Shown piece by piece: positions 19,692 to 28,537 of a stretch of 64,000 bases of DNA. The position numbers and the translations under genes are program-made. Numbering within the stretch: the first letter of the stretch is position 1; each line of letters begins with the position of its first letter. The notes below the pieces were generated by a model, which saw nothing but the letters and a program-made list of their open reading frames with translations, was not told the DNA's origin and ran no database searches. The stretch is from JBAOHV01 sp037045265 (GTDB lineage: Bacteria > Actinomycetota > Acidimicrobiia > Acidimicrobiales > Microtrichaceae): NCBI GenBank assembly GCA_037045265.1, contig JBAOHV010000024.1, forward strand, positions 62,001-126,000, written 5' to 3'.

Positions 19692-19890
19692 ATGATCGAC
19701 CACCTGGGTATCCAGTGCAGTGACGTCGCTGCGCGAGCGCCTCCTTCGACGTGCGTGGTGTCGGTCGGTGCCGAGGTGTTGCACCAGCCGAAGGAGTGGC
19801 CGGAGTACCCACCCCGGCTACTACGCCACCTTCAAGTCGCGCGATCCCGATGGCAACAACGTAGAGGCCGTCTGCCACCAACCCGAGTAG
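19692..19890 (+). pseudogene. VOC/glyoxalase-superfamily protein, middle deleted
   Basis: The start (MIDHLGIQCSDVAA, then SASFFDV-like after an indel) and end (GAEVLHQPKEWPEYHPGYYA, RDPDGNNVEAVCHQPE, in another frame after removing one C at about 19810) are those of a lactoylglutathione-lyase-like VOC protein. Full members are about 125-130 aa; here only about 10 codons separate the two conserved ends, so roughly 65-70 residues are missing. Unlike the single-base shifts elsewhere, this cannot be repaired by one-base edits. Confidence 0.65.
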
Positions 19891-19895
19891 CGGCG

Positions 19896-21300
19896 CTACG
19901 ACGAGGCGGCCCCACCTGTGATTGCTGCGCCCAGGTCGTCCAGCAGACCGGGCACCTGCTTGATCGACGACCGGGTGGCTCCGCTCAGGCGCGATGGGAC
20001 CAGCCATGGCAGCACGGCGGCCAGTTCCGCTGGCTCGATGACCGTCGCCGCAACCCGAACCGAGCGCTGCGCACCGACGACGGTCGCACTGGATGCGAGC
20101 AGCTCCACCAGATCGGTGTGGATCAGCAGGTCCTCGGCCGCCAGCTCGCTGAAGCCGAAGTCGATGAGGAACAGCTGTCCGTCGTCACCGAGGAAGATGT
20201 TGGCGAGCCGCAGGTCTCGGTGCGCTATGCGATGGGCACGGAGCACGGCGATCTGCTGCCACGCCTGCGCCAGGACCTCGTCGGTCAGCTCCTCCGGATG
20301 GAGCCTGTCGAGGGACCGCCCTGCGACCGCCTCGTACGCCAGGACCACTCCATTGGGGTCCACGGTTCCGAGGCCGACCACCCGGGGAGTGCGCACCCCG
20401 AACTGACGTGCCATGACCGCTACGAGCGCCTCGTGCTCGACGCCACGCCGCAACGACGAGAACGGCCGCTGGTCGCCGAAGTTGCGTGGTTGGAGGAACC
20501 TCCACAGGCGGAACAGCAGGTCGGCGGACCGCTCGTCGCCACCCAGCACCTTCACGAAGTCAGCGGCGGGAGTCCTCGGCGGTGGCGAAGTAGGGAGTTG
20601 AACCCCGGGCGTCGACCGACGCCGGCACCAGGTCGATGAGCCGGAGGCCCACCTGGGTCAGTCCGGCAACCACCGACTCGGGCGTCGGTCTGCGAGACGG
20701 CGCACCGCCGGCTACGACTGCGACTGCACCGACGCTCCAACCGAGCATCGCGGAGATGATCGCGTCGAGCGACAACGGCTCGCCGAGGATCCGCAGGGTG
20801 ATCATGGCAACGACGAGAACCCAGGACGCCTGGCGCCATCGGCGTGGCAGCGAGGTGGAGACGACCACCACGGTGGCTGTCACCGCGGCCAGTAGAGCTG
20901 CCGAAGGGACACGACCGACCGTGACCTGTAGGTCACTGGCAGGTGTCCACGCAGCGGTTGCGTCTATGGCCGGGTTGATGATGGCGGTCAGCGCGCCGGC
21001 TGCTCCTGCGGCACCGAGGGCCATCGTCAGCAGCCGCCACTGCCGCCGGGTGACGCCGACGAAGATCCCGGCGAGGCCGAGTACGACGAGCAGCACGGAC
21101 CCCGTGACGCTGATCAGGTCGAGCAGCCATTCGGGCACCCTCCTGAAACCGGAGATGAGCTCCGCGGCACCCGTCACGATCGTCTGATCGAACAGCTGCC
21201 CGATCACCACCGTGACCAGGGTGACCGATATCGCAACGGCAGCTCGTAGCACGTCGCTGGGGGCGCCACGCACCCAGTCCTGTCGACCCCCTTGCTCCAA
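19896..21300 (-). CDS. Multi-pass membrane protein with C-terminal kinase-like domain (one frame shift)
   Basis: Start is a TTG at 21300, chosen because AGGAGG (complement of 21307-21312) lies 6 nt upstream. The first 280 residues carry about seven hydrophobic segments (AAVAISVTLVTVVIG, LISVTGSVLLVVLGLAGIFV, AMLGWSVGAVAVVAGG). The C-terminal half is an ABC1/lipopolysaccharide-kinase-like fold with the catalytic loop IAHRDLRLANIFL and metal site LFLIDFGFSEL. The two halves are split at about 20558 by one extra base; removing it reads AEDSRRDFVKVLGGDE. Total about 468 aa. Related actinobacterial proteins couple such kinase domains to polytopic membrane regions; the substrate is unknown. Confidence 0.7.
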
Positions 21301-21390
21301 CGTGAACCTCCTGTCGAACCGTCGACGGTGATTCTTGACCAAACGAAGCTCGCTGAGCGCCTCGTTGCCTGCACCCGTAGGCTCCTGACG

Positions 21391-22182
21391 GTGACCAGGA
21401 CCATCCGACCGACGGTGTTCGACGAAGCGTCCGAGGATGCCGTTGAGAGCTTCGAGCGAAACGGCTGGCTGCTCACCAGAACCCTCGACGCCGCCGGGGT
21501 CGAGGACCTGAGGCGCTGGATCGACGAGGTCGCGGCTTGGCCCGACGACGGTGGCGGCTGGCTGCACCACCGTGAGATGACCGACGACGGTCCCCGGCTG
21601 TGTCGCAGCGAGAACCTGGTGCCGTTCCACGACGGACTGCTGGCGCTGGTGACGTCGGGGCCGCTGCTTCGTACGGCGTCGGCGCTCCTGCGCGAACCGG
21701 CGGTTCTCTACAAGGAGAAGGTCAACTACAAGCTGCCGGGGGGAGCGGGCTACGCAGCCCACCAGGACGCGCCTGCCTATCCGTTCGTCGATTCGCACGT
21801 GTCCTGCATGGTCGCGGTCGATGACGCGACGGTGCACAACGGCTGTCTGGAGGTCGTCTCGGCGATGCACCACGAGCTGTTGGCGATGGACGACTCAGGT
21901 TGCATCAGCGGAGAGGTGGCCGATCGCCTCGAGTGGGCCGCCGTCGAGGTGAGAGCCGGTGAGACGCTGTGGTTCCACTCGCGCACACCCCACCGCAGCG
22001 GGCCGAACCTGTCGGACACGGCCAGACGAGCGCTGTATCCGACCTACAACGCCCTGGCCGAGGGGGACCTGCGCGAGGGCTACTACCGGGAGAAGACCGC
22101 AGCCTTCGCCGCTCGGTCCGGCAGGGGCGAGCACACGGGGGTTTCGCTCATCGGCGACTTCCAGGGCCGACCGGTCAGCTGA
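21391..22182 (+). CDS. Phytanoyl-CoA dioxygenase-family Fe(II)/2-oxoglutarate oxygenase, PhnY/TmpA-like
   Basis: About 263 aa from GTG 21391. The iron triad is visible as HQD (H124, D126 in YAAHQDAPAYPF) and the distal His in FHSRTPHRSGPN, with a 2-oxoglutarate-binding Arg in ARRALYPTYN. Two bases downstream begins an HD-domain gene whose ligands match PhnZ. PhyH-type hydroxylase plus HD oxygenase is the arrangement of PhnY-PhnZ and TmpA-TmpB, which hydroxylate and then cleave aminoethylphosphonates to release phosphate. The exact phosphonate is inferred, not shown. Confidence 0.78.
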   Translation: MTRTIRPTVFDEASEDAVESFERNGWLLTRTLDAAGVEDLRRWIDEVAAWPDDGGGWLHHREMTDDGPRLCRSENLVPFHDGLLALVTSGPLLRTASALLREPAVLYKEKVNYKLPGGAGYAAHQDAPAYPFVDSHVSCMVAVDDATVHNGCLEVVSAMHHELLAMDDSGCISGEVADRLEWAAVEVRAGETLWFHSRTPHRSGPNLSDTARRALYPTYNALAEGDLREGYYREKTAAFAARSGRGEHTGVSLIGDFQGRPVS

Positions 22183-22183
22183 G

Positions 22184-22786
22184 ATGGTCGGGTCGGTGGA
22201 TCCGAAGGGTCCGGCGCCTGCCGGGTCGGTGGGCGAGGTGCTCCAGCTGTTCGACCGCTGGGGAAAGGACCCCTACGACGAGGAGCTGTCGCAGCTGGAC
22301 CATGCTCTGCAGACGGCGGCTCTGGCTGTCGCCGACGGCGCATCCGACGAGCTCGTGGCGGCGGCTCTCCTGCACGACGTCGGGCACCTGCTCGAACTTG
22401 CAGCCCGCGACGGCCGTGGCGAGCTGCCGACGACCGATAGTGGCCACGAGTCGGTGGGGGCCAGGTACCTGACCGGCTTGTTCGGACCGGGCGTCACGGG
22501 TCCGATCGCGCTGCACGTACGGGCGAAGCGCTACCGCTGCGCCGTGGATACCGACTACCTGAGCGGCCTGTCCGAAGGTTCACGGCGCAGTCTTGAGCTC
22601 CAGGGAGGACCTGCCGACGCCACCGAACGGGCGAGCTTCGAAGCGAACCCGATCCACGGTGATGCGGTGAGGCTGCGGGCTTGGGACGACGGCGGCAAGC
22701 GCCGGGATCTGCGCGTTCCTGCGCTGGAGCACTACCGGGAGATGCTCGAGCGACTCGCTCGGGGCCACTCCCCGGTCGGCTCGTAG
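22184..22786 (+). CDS. HD-domain mixed-valent diiron oxygenase, PhnZ/TmpB-like
   Basis: The 200-aa protein keeps the PhnZ metal ligands as I recall them: H40 (QLDHALQ), H64-D65 (LLHDVGH), H88 (GHESVGA), H111 (LHVRAKRY) and D168 (RAWDDGGK), plus the substrate Lys in AKRY and the late motifs LELQGGP and VPALEHYREM. PhnZ oxidatively cleaves the C-P bond of a 1-hydroxyphosphonate, giving phosphate and an amino acid. ATG 22184 starts two bases after the upstream stop, so the two are one operon. A generic HD phosphohydrolase is less likely given these motifs. Confidence 0.8.
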   Translation: MVGSVDPKGPAPAGSVGEVLQLFDRWGKDPYDEELSQLDHALQTAALAVADGASDELVAAALLHDVGHLLELAARDGRGELPTTDSGHESVGARYLTGLFGPGVTGPIALHVRAKRYRCAVDTDYLSGLSEGSRRSLELQGGPADATERASFEANPIHGDAVRLRAWDDGGKRRDLRVPALEHYREMLERLARGHSPVGS

Positions 22787-22857
22787 ACCGCCTCGGCGCC
22801 CGGTCGGGGGTCGGATCGACCCGGCGATCAGGAGCTCGTCAGCCCACAGCGGATGAC

Positions 22858-22882
22858 AACTATACCCCTAGGGGGTATAGTT
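22858..22882 (+). promoter_or_regulatory. CsoR-type copper operator
   Basis: A perfect inverted repeat with 11-bp arms, AACTATACCCC and GGGGTATAGTT, around a TAG centre, 34 bases before copZ. The run TATACCCC/GGGGTATA matches the CsoR box found before copper-efflux operons in actinobacteria. Cu(I)-free CsoR would bind here and repress. It is a locally AT-rich patch in a very GC-rich region and may overlap the promoter. No csoR gene is seen next to it. Confidence 0.85.
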
Positions 22883-22916
22883 CAGGAGAACCCCAGCAGG
22901 AACCGAGGAGTGCGTC

Positions 22917-23138
22917 ATGGCTGAGTCGATCACCGAGTTCACTGTCACCGGAATGACCTGCGGTCACTGCGTCGGAGCGGTCAAGGCCGAGCTGGAGCAG
23001 GTGGCAGGAGTCGACGCTGCCGAAGTGGACCTCGCCACCGGCAAGGTCTCGGTGTCCTCGTCGGCTCCGGTCGAGCGGGCATCGCTGGTCGCAGCGGTGG
23101 AGGAGGCGGGGTACGCGGTGACCCCGGCAGGGTCATGA
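22917..23138 (+). CDS. copZ: Copper chaperone CopZ (heavy-metal-associated domain)
   Basis: A 73-aa single HMA domain with MTCGHC (Cu(I)-binding CxxC) in loop 1 and the usual beta-alpha-beta pattern to the end. GAGGAG precedes ATG 22917. It should pass Cu(I) to the P-type ATPase two genes downstream. The stop overlaps the next start (ATGA), so the operon is coupled. Confidence 0.92.
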   Translation: MAESITEFTVTGMTCGHCVGAVKAELEQVAGVDAAEVDLATGKVSVSSSAPVERASLVAAVEEAGYAVTPAGS

Positions 23139-23293
23139 GCGTGGCGGCGCGGCTGGGCGCCTTCCTCGTCGTACTGGTGATCGCCTTCGGTGCCGCCTAC
23201 GCCGTGGGCAGTGCTGTCGGTGACCCCGGTGCTGACAGCTCGCCGGCCACCAGTACGTCGACGACGGTCCACGGATCGGAGCACGGCGGATGA
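23135..23293 (+). CDS. Small single-pass membrane protein in the copper operon
   Basis: 52 codons from ATG 23135, coupled on both sides by ATGA overlaps with copZ and copA, which makes it a credible gene despite its size. One membrane segment (LGAFLVVLVIAFGAAYAVGSAV) leads to a Ser/Thr/Pro tail ending HGSEHGG, with two His that could touch copper. It could hold CopZ near CopA or resemble the short N-terminal part of larger copper-operon membrane proteins. No known family recognised. Confidence 0.7.
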   Translation: MSVAARLGAFLVVLVIAFGAAYAVGSAVGDPGADSSPATSTSTTVHGSEHGG

Positions 23294-25654
23294 GCAGCGA
23301 ACCGATCTCCGACTCGACCGAGCCCGATGGATCCGGCTCGGTCGAGCTCGACATCACCGGCATGACCTGCAGCTCATGCGCCATGCGTGTCGAGAAGCGC
23401 CTGAACAAGATGCCCGGCGTCGTCGCCACGGTGAACTACGCCACTGAACGCGCACACGTCGAACACAGCGTCGGCCTCGACACAGCGGAGCTCGTGGCCG
23501 CGGTCGAGTCGACCGGCTACGGCGCCAGCGTGCACGAGCCGATCAGGCGCCGGGGCACTGACGAGGTGACCGACGCCCACACTGCACACGGTGGTGATCA
23601 CGACCACGGCCCGAGCGACGAACAGGAGGTGCGAGCGCTGCGCGACCGGGTCCTGATCTGCGCGGCTGCTGACCAGTGCCGGTCGTTGCCATGGCGATGG
23701 TTCCCCAGTTGCAGTTCGCGAACTGGCAGTGGCTCAGCTTGACTCTGGCAGCACCGGTCGTGGTGTGGGGGGCCTTGCCGTTCCACCGCGCTGCGTGGCT
23801 GAACCTGCGCCACGGCGCAGCGACCATGGACACCCTCGTTTCCATGGGCACACTCGCTGCGTTCGGCTGGTCGCTGTACGCCCTGTTCCTGGGCGATGCC
23901 GGTGTGGCGGGCATGACCATGCCGTTCTCACTGACGGTCAGCCGCGGCGCCGGTCAGCACGAGATCTACCTGGAGGTGGCGGCCGCAGTCACCACGTTCA
24001 TCCTCGCCGGCCGCTGGGCGGAGGCCAAGGCCAAACGTCGCTCCGGTGCCGCGCTGCGCCGCGCTGCTCGAGCTCGGGTCCAAGGACGTGGCTGTGCTGC
24101 GCCCCGAGCCCGGGTCGGGCGCCGAGGTGGAGCAGCGAATCCCGATCGAGCAGCTCGAGGTCGGCGACCGCTTCGTGGTGCGACCCGGAGAGAAGGTGGC
24201 GACCGACGGTCGTGTCGAGCTCGGGACCTCGGCCATCGACGCGTCGCTGCTCACCGGCGAGTCTGTCCCTGTCGAGGTCGGTCCGGGTGATCCGGTCAGC
24301 GGCGCGACGGTCAACGCAGGTGGCCGCCTCGTCGTCGTGGCGACGCGCGTCGGAACCGACACGGCGCTCGCGCAGATCACGCGCCTGGTCACCGATGCCC
24401 AGACCGGCAAGGCACCGGTCCAGCGACTGGCGGACCGCGTCTCGGCGGTGTTCGTGCCAGTCGTCGTGGTCCTCGCAGTTGCCACCCTGGGGTTCTGGCT
24501 GGGTACGGGCGAAGGTGCCGCCATGGCGTTCACTGCGGCGGTGGCAGTGCTGATAATCGCCTGCCCCTGCGCTCTCGGACTGGCGACACCGACCGCCCTG
24601 CTGGTCGGCACCGGTCGCGGCGCTCAGCTCGGAATCCTCATAAAGGGTCCCGAGATCCTGGAGTCGACGCGCGACGGGTCGACACGATCGTGTTGGACAA
24701 GACAGGGACGGTCACCACCGGCAGGATGCGGCATGGTCGACGCCTCCGCGGCGACGGGTGCAAGCGTGGACGACGTCCTGCGCCGTGCTGCCCTGCTGGA
24801 GCACGGATCCGAGCACCCGATCGCCAGGGCGGTCGTCGAAGGCGCGGTCGAGCAGCTGGGCGCCGACGACACCCGGGCTGAGCGCCGATTCGCTCCCAGC
24901 CGTCGAGGACTTCGTCAACCACGAGGGGCGGGGCGTGAGCGGCCAGGTCGACGGCGTGTCGATCCTCGTGGGCCGGCCCGGTTGGATCGCGGACCAGTAC
25001 GGCGAGCTCGGCCCCGAGGTGGCCGCCGCCGTCGGATTCGCCCAGGACTCGGGGACGAACCGTGGTCGTGGTCGGCTGGGGCGGTGCTGCTCGGGGGGTC
25101 ATCTCGGTGGCAGACACACCCAAGGCGACCAGTGCCGAGGCTGTCCACCGGTTCAGGGAACTGGGCCTGGAGCCGATCCTGCTCACCGGTGACCACGAGC
25201 TGGCGGCTCGCGCGGTCGCCGAGCAGGTCGGAATCGACAGGGTGATCGCAGACGTGCTCCCGGCCGACAAGGTCGCAGCGGTGGCCGAGCTGCAGGCTGA
25301 CGGCCGGGTGGTCGCGATGGTCGGTGACGGCGTGAACGACGCGGCAGCGCTGGCGACGGCCGACCTGGGAATCGCGATGGGCAGCGGCACCGACGCGGCG
25401 ATCGAACGCGAGCGACCTCACCCTCGGTCCGTGACGACCTGCGTGGCGCTGCCGATGCCGTGAGGCTCTCACGCAGGACGCTTGCGACCATCCGCGGCAA
25501 CCTGTTCTGGGCGTTCGCCTACAACGTCGCAGCCATACCTCTGGCCGCGGCCGGTCTGCTGAACCCGATGATCGCCGGGCTGACCATGGCTTTGTCGAGC
25601 GTGTTCGTCGTCACCAACAGCCTCCGACTCCGGCGTTTCGCCCCGGTCGACTAG
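23290..25654 (+). CDS. copA: Copper-exporting P1B-type ATPase CopA (about eight frame breaks)
   Basis: All P1B motifs are present but spread over three frames: HMA domain with MTCSSCAMRV, ATMDTLVSMGTLAAFGWSLYA, TGESVPVEVG, CPC in IIACPCALGLATPTA, DKTGTVTTG, SEHPIARAV, GDGVNDAAALATADLGIAMG and the last helices to 25654. Breaks are at about 23660, 24060, 24670, 24730, 24875, 25058, 25406 and 25425; six read as a single extra base each, while those near 23660 and 24670 need two fewer bases or one more. Correction gives about 780 aa. Between the HMA and the first helix is a His/Asp-rich linker (HTAHGGDHDHG). ATG 23290 overlaps the upstream stop. Exports Cu(I) using ATP. Confidence 0.88.
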
Positions 25655-25663
25655 ACCGGGGCG

Positions 25664-26563
25664 ATGCAGCTGTCGATCTGGCCCGGAGCGAACCAGGCCT
25701 GGGGCGATGTGGTCGAGGTCGTGCGGCACGCGGATGCGACCGGGTGGCACGCGGCGTACGTGGCCGACCACTTCATGGGCGACGGCGGGGACTGGGGTGC
25801 GACGGACACGCCGATGCTCGAGGCGACGGCGGCGCTGCCCGCCCTCGCAGCACTCACCGCCCACCTGCGACTCGGCCCGCTGGTGCTGGGCAACACATAT
25901 CGCCACCCGGCGGTCGTGGCCAACTGGGCGGTCACCCTCGACCACGCCAGTGGCGGTCGGGCGATCCTGGGCATCGGTGCCGGCTGGCAGCGCAACGAAC
26001 ACCACCAGTACGGGATCACCCTGCCGTCGCCGGGTGAGCGGGTGTGTCGTTTCGACGAGGCATGCGCTGTAGTTCGGGCCCTTCTCGACGGCCCACCGGC
26101 TGACTTCGCCGGCGAGCACTACTCGCTGAGCGGTGCACACTGCGCCCCGCCACCGGTGCAGCAACGACTTCCGTTGCTCGTGGGAGCCAAGGGGGACAGG
26201 ATGCTCGGCGTCGTGGCTCGCCATGCAGACCACTGGAACCTGTGGGGTCTGCCCGACACCCTCGTCGCACGCACCGAGGTGTTCGAACGCTGCTGCGACG
26301 AGATCGGACGAGACCCTTCGACCGTGCACCGCTCCACCCAGGCGCTGGTCCTGCTGACCGACGACCGCACGAGCGCCCGAGAGTTCGTCGAGCGAGCGGC
26401 ACCCAGGGCGGCCTTCGTGGGAACAGCCGAGGAGTTCGCGCATCTCTGCGACCGCTACGCGGCGATCGGAATCGACGAGGTCGTGGTCCCCGACGCGGCG
26501 CTCGGCACCGGTGCCCGCAAGCTCGAGTCCATGGACGCGCTGCGGGCGGCTGTCGGTCGCTAG
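25664..26563 (+). CDS. LLM-class (luciferase-like) F420-dependent oxidoreductase
   Basis: 299 aa, single bacterial-luciferase-like TIM barrel: MQLSIWPGANQAWGDVVEVV, HAAYVADHFMG, LRLGPLVLGNTYRHPAVVAN, LDHASGGRAILGIGAGW and the C-terminal PLLVGAKGDRMLGVVARHAD are family landmarks. Actinobacterial members of this type mostly use coenzyme F420, but FMN use cannot be excluded. ATG 25664 is nine bases after copA, though no link to copper is implied. Substrate unknown. Confidence 0.85.
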   Translation: MQLSIWPGANQAWGDVVEVVRHADATGWHAAYVADHFMGDGGDWGATDTPMLEATAALPALAALTAHLRLGPLVLGNTYRHPAVVANWAVTLDHASGGRAILGIGAGWQRNEHHQYGITLPSPGERVCRFDEACAVVRALLDGPPADFAGEHYSLSGAHCAPPPVQQRLPLLVGAKGDRMLGVVARHADHWNLWGLPDTLVARTEVFERCCDEIGRDPSTVHRSTQALVLLTDDRTSAREFVERAAPRAAFVGTAEEFAHLCDRYAAIGIDEVVVPDAALGTGARKLESMDALRAAVGR

Positions 26564-26572
26564 CGTGGGGCC

Positions 26573-27679
26573 GTGTCCGATTCGTTGAGCGTCGAGCCGT
26601 CAGCGCTCGACGGGCCTCCCCCTGTTCCCGAGACGAACCGCAAGAAGCAGGTCATCGCGACACTGGTGACGCTGGTCGTGCTCGTCATCGTCTTCGCGGG
26701 CATCCTGCCGAAGTTCGGCGACTACTCCGATGCCTGGGAGCAGATCAAGACCATGTCGGTCGAGCAGCTCGCCGTCCTCGGTGCGGCGGTGATCTTCTCG
26801 ATCGTCGTCTACGTCTTCCCGTTCCAGGCGGCACTGCCGGGGCTGCACTATCCGCCCGCCTTCCTGATCCGCCAGACCTCGTTCACCATCTCCAACGCGG
26901 TGCCGGCTGGTGGGGCGATCGGACTGGGCGTGCAGTACGGCATGCTCGGGCAGGCCGGTTTCGCCGGTGCACCGTCGACCGCGGCGATCGGCATCACCAG
27001 CGTCTTCAACCTGATGGTCACCCTGGCGTTGCCGGTCCTCGGGCTCTTCGCCCTGGTGTTCGTCGAGACTCCGACATCGGCACAGGTGCTGGGCGCGATC
27101 GGCGCGCTGGTAGGAGTCGCGGTGATGGTCGGCCTGTTCGCCGCTGTGCTCAAGAGCGACACCACCGCGCTACGGGTCGGCGGGGTGGCGGACCGGATCG
27201 CGGCCAGGGTGTTCGGGCTGATCCGCCGGGACCCACCGGCCGGCGTCAGCGGACAGCTCCTAGATTTCCGTCACTCGACCATCGACGTCATCAGCCGCCG
27301 CTGGCCGGTGCTGACCGGGACGAACTTCCTGCAGCAGTTCGCGCAGTTCGGCGTCCTGTTCGTGGCTCTGCGGGTCACCCAGTCCGGCGAGTCCACGCAG
27401 GTCAGCCTGGCGGCGGCTTTTGCCGCGTTCGCACTGGCCCGGTTGGCATCGTTCATCCCGGTCACTCCCGGAGGGCTCGGCACCGTCGACGCGGCGTTGA
27501 CCGGAATGCTCGTGAACTTCGGAGCGACCAACACCGACGCTCTTGCTGCGACGTTGCTGTGGCGGGCGGCCAGTTGGGTACCCCAGGTCCTGTTGGGGGT
27601 GGTCACCCTGGTGATCTGGCGGATCAAGTACCGGGGCGTTCCCGTCACTGCCGGTCGCGCTGCAGCTCAGCCGAGCTGA
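26573..27679 (+). CDS. UPF0104/lysylphosphatidylglycerol synthase-type transmembrane protein
   Basis: 368 aa from GTG 26573, nine bases after the oxidoreductase. About eight membrane segments with the UPF0104 signature in the last third: FAAFALARLASFIPVTPGGLGTVDAALTG. The family includes the flippase half of MprF and polyprenyl-linked glycosyl carriers; there is no synthase domain here, so it is probably a lipid-translocating protein. The cytoplasmic N-terminus (25 residues) is Pro-rich. Confidence 0.8.
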   Translation: MSDSLSVEPSALDGPPPVPETNRKKQVIATLVTLVVLVIVFAGILPKFGDYSDAWEQIKTMSVEQLAVLGAAVIFSIVVYVFPFQAALPGLHYPPAFLIRQTSFTISNAVPAGGAIGLGVQYGMLGQAGFAGAPSTAAIGITSVFNLMVTLALPVLGLFALVFVETPTSAQVLGAIGALVGVAVMVGLFAAVLKSDTTALRVGGVADRIAARVFGLIRRDPPAGVSGQLLDFRHSTIDVISRRWPVLTGTNFLQQFAQFGVLFVALRVTQSGESTQVSLAAAFAAFALARLASFIPVTPGGLGTVDAALTGMLVNFGATNTDALAATLLWRAASWVPQVLLGVVTLVIWRIKYRGVPVTAGRAAAQPS

Positions 27680-27695
27680 CAAGGGGGCCGGGACG

Positions 27696-27724
27696 CGACG
27701 GGAGGGGGCTGAGCCCCCTCCGTC
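27696..27724. terminator. Bidirectional hairpin between convergent genes
   Basis: Stem CGAC-GGAGGGGGC / GCCCCCTCC-GTCG with a TGA loop and one bulged G, in the 165-base gap between the UPF0104 gene and the oppositely oriented aat. Suited to terminate both. Confidence 0.6.
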
Positions 27725-27844
27725 GACGCTTCCCAGGTCGTGGTGTCGAGCTTCGAGGTTGCCGTCGTGCTCCGTGGGATCAGTGGTACCGATCGCCGGC
27801 CTTGCGGTCAACGGAGACGGGTAGATCTGCCTTGGTGAGCCGTC

Positions 27845-28519
27845 TCAGCTGTGCCGATCGGACCAGACCGGCGGGGGTGCCGCTCGGGTGGCGGCCCTGA
27901 GCAGAGCCAGGTAGTCGGTGCGGGAGATGTCCACGACCCCGAGCGACTCCAGGTGCGGTGTCGACCACTGGACGTCTATCAAGGCTCCCGGTGCCGGGAG
28001 CATGAGCTCGGCGAGCCACACGACCGCCGCCTTCGAGGCGTCGGTGGCGCGGTGGAACATCGACTCGCCGGCGAAGAACGCGCCGATCCGCACGCCGTAG
28101 AGCCCCCCGACGAGCTCATCGTCGCGCCACACCTCGATGCTGTGAGCCCAGCCCATCTCGTGCAGGTAGTAGTAGGCGTCGACCATCTCCGGGGTGATCC
28201 AGCCGTGAGGGCGACTGGGGTCACCGCAGGCCAGGACCACTTCGCGGAACGACGTGTCGATGCGCAGCTCGAAACGCCGCATGGAACGAGCGAGCGTACG
28301 CGAGCGGTGCACACCGTCGACCGGCAGCACGGCCCGTGGGTCGGGTGACCACCAGCCGATCCGGCCCCGCCGTCCGACGGGCATGGGGAACAGCCCGTTG
28401 CGGTAGGCGCCGAGCAAGGTCGCTGGTTCCAGATCGCCACCGACCGCGACCGGACCGTCGGGGTCCGCGTCGAGGACCGGCGGGAACTGCCAGCGGCTCG
28501 GCGGTGGCTCGATCAGCAC
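27845..28519 (-). CDS. aat: Leucyl/phenylalanyl-tRNA--protein transferase
   Basis: 224 aa with all family blocks: FPPVLDADPDGPVAVGGDL, AYRNGLFPM, WWSPDPRAVLPVD, SRTLARSMRRF, ITPEMVDAYYYLHEMGWAHS, GGLYGVRIGAFFAGESMFHR, DVQWSTPHLESLGVV. It adds Leu or Phe to N-terminal Lys/Arg of proteins, making them N-degron substrates for ClpS/ClpAP. ATG 28519 at the head of MLIEPPPSRW. Complete. Confidence 0.93.
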   Translation of the reverse strand: MLIEPPPSRWQFPPVLDADPDGPVAVGGDLEPATLLGAYRNGLFPMPVGRRGRIGWWSPDPRAVLPVDGVHRSRTLARSMRRFELRIDTSFREVVLACGDPSRPHGWITPEMVDAYYYLHEMGWAHSIEVWRDDELVGGLYGVRIGAFFAGESMFHRATDASKAAVVWLAELMLPAPGALIDVQWSTPHLESLGVVDISRTDYLALLRAATRAAPPPVWSDRHS

Positions 28520-28537
28520 ATGGCCGATCGTAGGCCC

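Noticed and set aside
23290..25654. Programmed frameshifting in copA
   Set aside because: Eight or more breaks, mostly single-base insertions, with no slippery sequences or pattern; error or decay is simpler.
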